From NCBI GenBank assembly GCA_905221605.1, contig CAJNDS010001035.1:707501-771500 (forward strand): a DNA stretch of 64,000 nt, read 5' to 3'. Shown one piece after another: positions 1 to 9,600 of the stretch (the stretch's first letter is position 1; each line of letters begins with the position of its first letter). The notes under the pieces are model-generated. The model made no database searches. It saw nothing but the letters and a program-made list of their open reading frames with translations, and was not told the DNA's origin. The position numbers and the translations under genes are program-made. The DNA comes from Symbiodinium natans (lineage: Eukaryota; Sar; Dinophyceae; Suessiales; Symbiodiniaceae).

Positions 1-100
1 GTGTGGAGTGAGAGCGGAGTGACGATGAGTGATGGAACTGACGGAGCAGCAGAGAAGGTGTCAGACAGACCGAAGAAGAAGCAGCGAGTGAACCTTGCAG

Positions 101-612
101 CCTGAGGTTTGGACGGACTGGGAGGGCTGCTCCGTCACCTGCGGCACGGGTGCCCTTAGCCTCAGGTCTCCCTTAGGACGAAGAGTCGCTGTCATCTGTC
201 TTCTGTGGGTTTGAGGGTTTGGGGGTGAGATTCGGTGAGATGAGCCGAGGTGTCGAGGAGGACACGTGCCAGGAAGAAGTACGAGAAGCCGGCACCCCAC
301 TCTTCAACTGGCAGGTTGCCAGCCATTGCACCCTCCCAACATCCGGCGCCTTTCTGCCAAGGGACGGTGGCCACGTCTGCTGGGGAACGGAAGATGACGA
401 ACAGGTGCCCTGGCGACTTCCCATGGGCCACTGGGCAAAGGGATGCCGCGGTTGTGGGTGCAGCGGTTACTTCCCATTGGGCTCACACATCTCAGGTTTT
501 CTGTCCCATGCATCGTGGAGCCGTAAACCCTAAAACCCAAAACCCATGAAGGGGGGCTGTGAAGGTCTGCTCACTGGAAGCCTGCCCTGTCGACTGCACG
601 CTGGGGGCGCGG
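101..612 (+). CDS. TSP1 module 1 (exons 101-149, 245-314, 362-404, 565-612)
   Basis: Four exons join into a complete TSP1 module. Exon 101-149 follows an AG acceptor and reads PEVWTDWEGCSVTCGT, ending in phase 1 at a GT donor. Exon 245-314 gives the Arg-rich strand (VSRRTRARKKYEKPA) and ends in phase 2. Exon 362-404 supplies the turn DGGHVCWGTEDDEQ and ends in phase 0. Exon 565-612 reads VCSLEACPVDCTLG. The phases 1, 2, 0 agree across all three introns, which is strong evidence that these are real exons of one transcript. The last exon's 3' end is the least certain. Confidence 0.78.
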
Positions 613-3600
613 GTCCCAGAAGAGTAGTTCGGGCCTTTAGTGTTTCAACCTTCAACCCTAAACCCTAAACCCAAACCCTAAACCCTAAACCCTAAACCCC
701 AAACCCTAAACCCTAAGTTGTCCAGGGTTTCGGGCCTTGGGGGCCTTCAGTGCTTTTTGGGGCCTTTAGGGGTTTCGGGGTTTGTAAAGGCCAAGCTGTG
801 AGTTGCGAGGACTGGTCTCCGTGGTCACCCTGCTCCACGACCTGCGGAGAAGGCGGAATGAAGAACTTCTTGGGATGTTCCCCCTTATACCGACAGTCCT
901 TAATGGGGATTATCGTTAGGGGGTAGTAGAATCCCTATTAAGGACTGCTAGTAAAAGGGGGGGACATCCCAAAGAACTTCCCTCACGCTGTTGTTGAGTC
1001 GTCTCTTCCCCTCTTGTCCTTCGCTGTCTCTCCCTCTCTCTCTCCCTCTCCCTCGTTCCTCTTCTTTCCTTCATCCCCCTGTCTCTTCTTCGTCCCCCTC
1101 TCCATTAGCCCTACTCGTAGTAGCCCTGGAAACCCCGAACCCGAAACCTCATTTAAGAAATCCCAAACCCCTAAACCCTAGCACTCTACACCGAAAACAC
1201 TATAAACCCTATGAACCCAATAAACCCTAAATAAACCCCCCCAAACCCCCCTAAACTCCCTAAACCTTAAACCTTAAACCTTAAACCTTAAACCTTAAAC
1301 CTTAAACCTTAAACCTTAAACTTAAACCCCAAACCCCAAACCCCAAACCCCAAACCCCAAACCCCAAACCCCCAAACCCCCAAACCCCCAAACCCTAAAC
1401 CCTAAACCCTAAACCCTAAACCCTAAACCCTAGACCCTAAACCCTAAACCCTAAACCCTAAACCCTAAGCCTAAACCCAATTAGCCTCCCGCTTCTTTCC
1501 TCCAAATATTGGAGGCTCTCAGACTCGACTTCGTGGGATCCGACTCGGCCCTGCCAACGGCGGCAAGGCGATGAATGGGCTTAAGGGGGGTAGGGTTTAG
1601 GGTTTAGAGTTTTGGGGTTACGGTTTAGGGTTGAGGGTTTAGGGTTTAGGGTTTAGAGGTTAGGATGTAGGATTTAGGGTTTAGGGTTCAGGGTTTAGGG
1701 TTCAGGTTTTAGGGTTCAGGGGCAGGGTTTTAGGGTTGCTGTAAAAGGGTGCAGAAGCTGTGAAGGTGGAGAAGCAGACTAGGTTCGAAAGCGTCGTGAC
1801 ATGCGATTGTGTGCGCAAAACGTCCTTCAGGTCTTTTTCCCTGTCTTTCAAGCATTTGAAACGGCTTCACAACAATCCGCACGATGATAACGTCTGTGTT
1901 ACCAGTGCGTGTGGCCAGCGCGTCTCGAGTCATTATCTTAGTCATACCTGGGTTTTGCTTGATACACTACAAGTCCTTCAGGGTTGTGGCTGGCTGGTCT
2001 TGGGATCCAAGATCCTGGACGAAGGTAACCACACTCAAGACCCCGCCCGAAACCTATGTAAAGAAGAGCAACCTGTGCTGTAAATTACAGGAAATTCCTT
2101 CCGAGGAAGTGCGCACAAGGGTCGAGGGTTTTAGGGGGCAGAAATCGACACGGTGTTTGAGAAAGGATATGGGATCTGTTAAGGGTATCTATATGTACAT
2201 ACATCTATCAGGCCTACGAAAGATGTACAAAGAAGCATGTATACATACTTATCTATACCTATATTGATACTGACATTTATATTAATACACATGCATAATC
2301 CCAAATGTAAAAAGGGAAGCAAGGGAAGGCTCCGTCTGAGCAAGTGGGTTGCCCAGCAAAGAAGACACCCCAAAAACCCTACAAACCCGATAAACCCTAT
2401 AAACCCCAACCCAAAACCCAAAACCCCATAACTCCTAGAAACCCTAATTGTGCTCCTTGTGGCCTTTCTTGTTTGCAGGGCTGCGATCCGAAGCTGAATG
2501 AGACGAAGGCTTGCGACTTGGTCGTCACATGCCCAGTGGACTGCCAGCTCGGGCCCCAGGATGTTCCTCGCCCCAGAACTCTGCTTTTGTGCTTCTGTCC
2601 CACTGATATCAGTATACGAATAGGCACGACATAAAGAATAGTTCATACTTCAAAAGTATGTTTGTATATAGAATCTTATGCAGTATCTCTCTCTCTAGAC
2701 ATATATGTACACATTATGTAATATTGTATGTTATATATATATATTCTTGTATTATATTTTATTATATTGTATTATATTATTTTATCTCTGCTCTCTCATA
2801 GAGAAAGGTGGTCGCTCTGGGAGCCCTGGAGCGCGTGCAGCAACAGCTGCAACGGCGGGTCCTACACGCGGCAGCGCGTCGAGAAGGCGGCGCGTTGAAC
2901 AAAACCGGGGGTGTTCGAGGCGATGTTGATATGTCACGAAAGCTAGCTCTGTGGAGCTGGCGGGAGTTGTCGTTTACCCATGCACTGGTATTAACCTTGT
3001 TAAGAAGCTTCCAAGGAAAAAAAGGGTTCCACACCTTAACAGGTCCGAAACCCAAGACTTAAGGTGGGGGTTGGGGGGGGGGCCCCCCCCCCCTCACCTC
3101 ACCATGAAGCATTTTCGAAGGATAAGGTGCCGCACCCCCCCCTCCTTTAAGGTGGTTGCGTGTGGGATAAGGTAGGGGGGGCGGGGGCCCCCCCCCTACC
3201 ACCTTCAGGTCCCCCCCCCCCACAAGGTCCCCCCCCACCCCACCCCAAGGTCCTCCCCCGCCCCCCACAGTCACCATGCTCTGAAGGTCTGTGGTACTTT
3301 GCAGAGGTCGTACTGAACAGAGCGTCCCTGTACCTAAACTTCGTTTGCGACACGGGGTTCCAGCGGGGAAAGCAAGGGGGCTGAAGGAGTTTAGGGCTTC
3401 AGATTTCGAGTTTAGGGGTCTTCGATCTTACCTGACTAACCGGTTGAGTCTCTACATGGACTCAATCGTGCTTGTTAACAGCTGCTCAAACATGCATTCG
3501 AGACTGAAGCTGCAGCTTGGAGCAGCGATACCCATTCTGCATGTGCACACCATCAAACTTCGCAGCCGCCGCCGCCACCTGAAGCATGTGCCTGAAATGT

Positions 3601-6600
3601 GGAAAAAGCTGCGCCGGCGGCTCCAAGTCCTGCCGACTCGCTGCATGCCACCCCCCTGCGGTGACTAGCTTTCGTAGCCCCTTCTCAAGTTGAGGTGCTA
3701 GGGTTTATTTAGTGGGTTAGGTCCATTTTTTTTTTTGAGTTGGCTTTTTGTGGGCTTAGGGTTTTGGGTTTTAGTGGGTTTAAGCTTGCTTCCCCAGTAG
3801 TTGCTGCCCAGAAGCCCCGAGCAGGTTGCGGCAGCGCACGGCGGCCGCGCGTGCACGGGCTCCACGGATGAGGATGGCGTCTGCAACGTGCAAGGCGCAT
3901 CTGCCCTCCTGGCAACGGTCAGCTCGATGCCTCGCTGTAGGGTTTAGGCTTTGGGGTTTGGGGTTTAGGGTTTGGGGTTTAGGGTTTAGGGTTTAGGAGA
4001 ACAGTTTCACAAGTTTTTGCTTGTAGGCTGCCCTGTGGATTGCAAGTGGGTGCCTGGTCCTTAGAGAGACAAGGGCAACGCAGAGATGCGCTCATCGCTC
4101 GGAAGCTTGGTAGTCGGATTTTCTCAATTTCCAGTGAGGCCCTGGAGTGACTGGCCCCACTCTCAGCCGTTTTTATGACATGCCAAGTCATATTTCATCT
4201 AGTTTTAGATGGGCTTTGCCTTCCTGAACCTTTCCTCACCTTCTCTTTTCTGTGCTTTTCTCGTCTCTCTCTTCCTTTCTTTCCGCTGTGAACTTCTCAA
4301 ACCCTAAACCCTAAACCCTAAGCAACTCCTTCGCTTTGAAAAGGGTTTATGGTCGAGGGCTCTGTGCTGTGCTCCACGATGCGGACTCAGCGGCCTGCCG
4401 CTCGTTGCGCGCCTCTCTTGCCATATGGAGGATCACGATCTTAGGGGGGGTACCTTTTTTGGGGCCCTTATGGTAAGGTGATCCTATTATTTTTGGGGTT
4501 TATATTTGGGGCCCCTTATTTTTTGTAAACCCCCATATGACACCCCCCCCCCCCCAACCCCGCCCCACCCAAAACACGCAACGCGCTAGCGGGGGTATCA
4601 AAAAGCCCCACTGGAGCTTGGGTAGAACATGTTCCGCGCGTGCCTTAAGGAGGCTTTTGGATGTTCAAGCAGATCAAAGTCAACCAGATCTTTGGGTGTT
4701 GTCCATTCTTCCCATCTGGTCTCCTTCTCTTGTCTGTCCATTTTGGCGCTCTCCCTCTCTCTCTCTCTCTTTCTCTCGCTTTCTCTCTCTCCTCTCTCTC
4801 CTCCCTCTCGCTCTCTCCCTCTCTCTTTCGCGTTGTTTCGTCCTTTTTTTGTTATCTTATCTCTTTTTTTTTTTCTCTCTCTCTCTCTCTCTCTTTCTAC
4901 GGGCTGGCTGGCCGGCGGCGGGCCCCCACGTTTCAGGGCCAGCTGCTCCGCTTCCTGCGGCGGCGGGACAAGGAGGGCACCAGCGGACTGCCAAAGCGCC
5001 TCCTTGCCCTGCTCTTTTTTTTGGGGGGCCTTTTTTTCCAGGAGGCAGACAAGAGTCGTGGAGGTTGCGCCGCAATGGGGTGCCTTGCCACGCAGCTGGT
5101 GTGTCAGGTTTCGGGCAGTGCGGTTTATGTGCGCTCAGATGTCCTGAGTCGTGCCGCCCGCAAGGTGGCGTGGAGTGTGAGGCTGACCACGACGGCCCCA
5201 TTACCCAGAAGACGGTGCCGCTCCGAAACCCTGTGCTTCTAAGTCCCTCCAAGTCTTGCTGTTTGGCAGGAGAGCTGCAATGAGCAGCCCTGTCCCGTGG
5301 ATTGCCAGTGGTCAAGCAGCATCCCCACATGTATCAGCTGGCTTCAGCAGACTTGAGACAAATCTGAGTTTGGTGTTTGAGGCTGGAGCAAGTTTTCGCT
5401 TTGCTCCAAGACTTGTGAAGCTGGCACCATGTCACGCGCTCGCACAAAGACGCCGCTGGAGGCCGGAGAATCTACAGAAGATTGCAGCCCAACCTTACGC
5501 AACAGAAACAGGGGGCAACATGAAGTTGGACAAGATGCACGATGTTGAAGAAGAGTCAGGAAGGGCAGCAAGGAAAGAGAAAGATAAGAGGAAGGTTCCC
5601 TTTGTTTGATTTGGCAAACGGAGGAAATCTCAAGATGTTGTTGTCGTTGCTTCAGTGATCGAACCCTAAACCCTAAGCCCCATAGTGGGTTATTATGCCC
5701 TATAATCCCCCTCTAAAGGGGCCTTTTAAGGGGTTACAGGGTATAATCGCCTAAACTCCTCCTGTTGCCTCCGTTCCTTTCCACTTTTGCTTTCCGCAGT
5801 CCAACGGCGGCAAGCCCTGCACGGGCGACTCGGAGGAGTCCAACTTCTGCAACACGCAGGGCTGCCGGCTCCTCACAGGAGTGTGTGTGTGTGTGTGTGT
5901 GCCTGTGTCTGCCTGCCTGCCTGCCTGCCTCTGCCTGCCTCTGCCTGCCTGCCTGCCTGCCTGCCTGTGTGTGTGTGTGTGTGTGTGTGTGTCTCTGTGT
6001 GTGTGTGTGTGTGATGCATGTCTGTATGCCCACTTTACTTGACATCTGAGGCCCTCGAGACTGTCAGTGGAGCGAGTGGACCCCGTGGCCTCTCCCTCAA
6101 GCTACGAAGCACTCACCAACTTAGTGTTTCTTTCGGAGGCCCCTAAAGGAGCCTCACAAGCGCCTCTTCTTTTTTGTGGATCTGAGGACCCCGTGCTCCA
6201 AACTGTGTGGCGGTGGCAAGATCAAGCGATTCCGCGACGTCGCCATCCCCAGGACACCCATTGAGACCCTAAAAAAGGAGGCCCTTTTTTTGGAGGTTCA
6301 TGGGTACTGATAACCCCAGGTATATGTCCACTTATAACCTACTTAGGAGACTTAGGGGGGCTTATAGGTACAGTTATAATTGGGGTTATAAGTACCCATG
6401 AACCTCCAGAGTAGGCAAATGCACTTCACCCCTGGCACAGAGAGAGCACTGATCAGCAGAGTGCGAAGCAGAGGAACAACGGTGGAGAGTGTCTTGGATC
6501 GCAAGAGGCAGTTGGGGCAAACGGTGACGGTTGGTGATTTGCATCTCTGCTGCCTTGAGCTGTATAAGGCCCTGCGTTGGCCCTGGCCCAAGAGCAATGG

Positions 6601-9600
6601 TGAATGCAGTGGAACTGTATTCAAGCACGGAGGTCGTCATCATCTAGCCAATCCAACCAAGGGCAGGGGGAGGAGGAAGCCGACTGCAACGTGATGGAGT
6701 GCCCTAAGCTCGGCGGAGACAACGATCCACCGAGAAGTCCGTAAGAGCAGAATGCTGCAGTTTGATGGTTGACGGTCCTCTTTGATGCTTGATGTTTTGC
6801 TTGATGCTCTCTTCCGAAAAGCGGTACCCTCGCAATAAGGACCATGTCGACAGGACCATGTTATTTGATGCTTGCAATCCTTTTGTCAGTTTTACTGTTA
6901 AACTTCTCGCCCGTCATCGGGAATATGTGAAGAGACAATATGCACATGCAGCTTTGGACATGTCTTGTTGCTTCACGCCTGCACGCGGCCATAGTGAGCT
7001 TTTTGACTGAGATACGGACCGGGGTGTCAACCGAGACACCGTCCACAACACCGGACGTTGGATTGAGAGTTCGCCTGGGACACCAGCGCTCCGCACCTGA
7101 AGAGAAGATCGAGACACCCGCAGGGCATGAAGAGCCCCAATGAACATTGATGATGACGATGGTGATGATGATGGTGATGGTGATGGTGGTAGTGACGATG
7201 CTCATGATCCTCTTTCGCTCTTCACAAATGATCACTTCTCTAAATTGCTTCTTTAAATTATGGTCCCTTTAAAGGTTACTATCATGAGGCGGCCTCTCCC
7301 AACTATGGGGCCATAAGTTTGACTTGTCAGGTCCGGTGGCTTGCGAGTGGGACGAGTGGTCCGCCGGCAGCTCAGCAACTCCTCGGAGGGGGAGTCGGGA
7401 TGAACCCAAAACTCCCCAGCCCTAAACAGTTCGCCTGAACATTCCTATGGCCCTGAACCCTAAACATTGGGATGTTCCCCTTATACTAACAGTCCTCAAT
7501 CGGGAACATTTTAGGGGGTACTAGAGTCTCTATTAAGGATTGAGGGGGAACATCCCAACCTAAACATCCCTAAGCCCCCCCAAAACGGCACCCAATAGAA
7601 ACCCCCTAAAACTGCACCCGAACTGACAGGACTGGACCGCCTGCCCGGTGAGCTGCGACGGCGGCGTCCGCACGAAGACCCGGAACAAGCGGCGCTTTGG
7701 CCTGCAGATGTGGAAAAGGGCTTAGGGTTTAGGGTTGAGGGTTTAGGGTTTAGGGTTGAGGAAACAACCCTTCAAAGCCACTAACAACTGAAATGAAACC
7801 CCCCAAGTGAAACCCAGACTTCAAACCCTAGTGAAGCCCTCCCTAAATTCAAAACCTATCATGAAGCCCCTATGAAACCCGAATGAAGCCCTAGCGAAGC
7901 CCCAAACCCAAGACCCGAATCAAACCCGAATGCGACCCGAATGAAACCCCAAGCTTCAACCCCTACATGCCTCTCCGCCGAGGCAGCAGGAGCACAGCGG
8001 CGGAGTCCCCTGTGTTCGGGCACCCGGCGCAGTTGTCGCACAAAGACGGTTGGACATGCATGTTTAGCCCGCCATTCTTCGGGGGCTTAGGGATGAGGGG
8101 TACCTGCTTTTTTTTGGTGGTGTTCCTTAAGAAGGGGCTCTATTCGTTTGGGTCGATAACCTGTTTTTTTTGGTGTTCCTTAAGAAAGGGGGCTCTATTC
8201 GTTTTGGGGGGTCTAAAAGTCGTGTGCGTGTCCGACTTGGCGGAAGTTTTCCCCCACGTGGCGGAAACGGCGGAGAAGGAAACAAGCGCTGCTGAGTTTC
8301 CTGCATGACTGGTTAGGAAGCCACTGAGTTGCTGCGTTTAGGGTTTAGGGTTTAGGGTTTAGGGTAGGGTTTAGGGTTTAGGGTTTAGGGGCTGAGTTGT
8401 CCAAGGTGGGTAACAACACGGAGAGGGCCTTCTGCAACTCCGACCCCTGTCCCGTGGACTGCAGCTTCAGCTTGCCACGAGCTCAGACACGAGGGGGATT
8501 TTGGAGGGACCCCTAGATCTAAGGGTCCCTAAACCCTAAACCCTAAACCCTAAACCCTAAACCCTAAACCCTAAACCCTGAACCCTGAACCCTGAACCCT
8601 TATATAGTCCCTATATTCTTAAGTAGCCCCTAGCAACCATTCTGAGGGACCCCCTAGAAGGCACCCTTCATCTCATTCCCCTGTAGAACCCCTATCTATA
8701 CCTTATGTAGTCCCTATATTCCTAAGTAGCTATTCCCCTATATAACCCCTATATTTATACCTTATATAGTTCCTATATTCCTAAGTAGCCCCTAGAAGGG
8801 ACCCTTAATCTTATTCCGCCTATAAACCTTATATAGTCCCTATATTCCTAAGTAGCCCCTAGAAGGGACCCTTAATCTTATTCCCCCTGTATATACCTTA
8901 TATAGTTCCTAAGTAGCCCCTAAACACCCCTAAATGACCTCTAAGGTCCCTTATAAGGGTTCCTCCTTGAGTCCCTTGACTCAGACAAGAGGGGGCAAGC
9001 TGTTAGGGAAGAGGCCCGTTTATCCCCTCCCACTAACATAAAACCTTCCCCGCTTTCCCCCTTAATAGTAAATACTCCCCATGCACTGTGAGATCGGTAT
9101 ATTGGGAGTATTTAATTTTAACGCTACGCGACCCGCCTCGGCCCGGCCCAGCGCATCCGCGTGAGCATGGTGATTCCGCAGCGCCCAAGTCGCTGGACCC
9201 CAAGCAATAAGGGTTGGGTTTAGGGTTTAGGGTTCCGGGTTTATGGTTTATGGTTTATGGTTTAGTTTAGGATTGAGGGCTTAGGGCTCAAGGTTCACGC
9301 TTTGGAGTTTAGGGTTTTTTTGGGAGTATGGTTCAAGACGGTTCGGCTTGGATTGATCGTAGGGTTGAGCCAGGCCCCTCAGAGGCGTAGGGGGGGTGGG
9401 GAAGGGGGGTGGTTGAGTGGGTTGGGGGCCCACCCCCCCACCCCCCACCCCCCCCACCCCGCCCCACCCCCCCCACCCCCCCCCGCACCCCACCCGGATA
9501 CTGGGAAGGGGGGGCAGAAGAAAAAGGGGATGGGCGCCTGCTGGGAGGGGCTTCAACTGCCTCTGGTCCTGGCGAACCGTCCGCTTGCGGACCCCGGTTT

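Noticed and set aside
3059-3353. Gly- and Pro-rich frames in the G/C homopolymer region
   Set aside because: Homopolymer composition explains them.
4537-5283. 248-codon plus-strand frame over the CT tract
   Set aside because: It is Leu/Ser low complexity and contradicts the TSP1 exons at 4937 and 5270, which lie in another frame.
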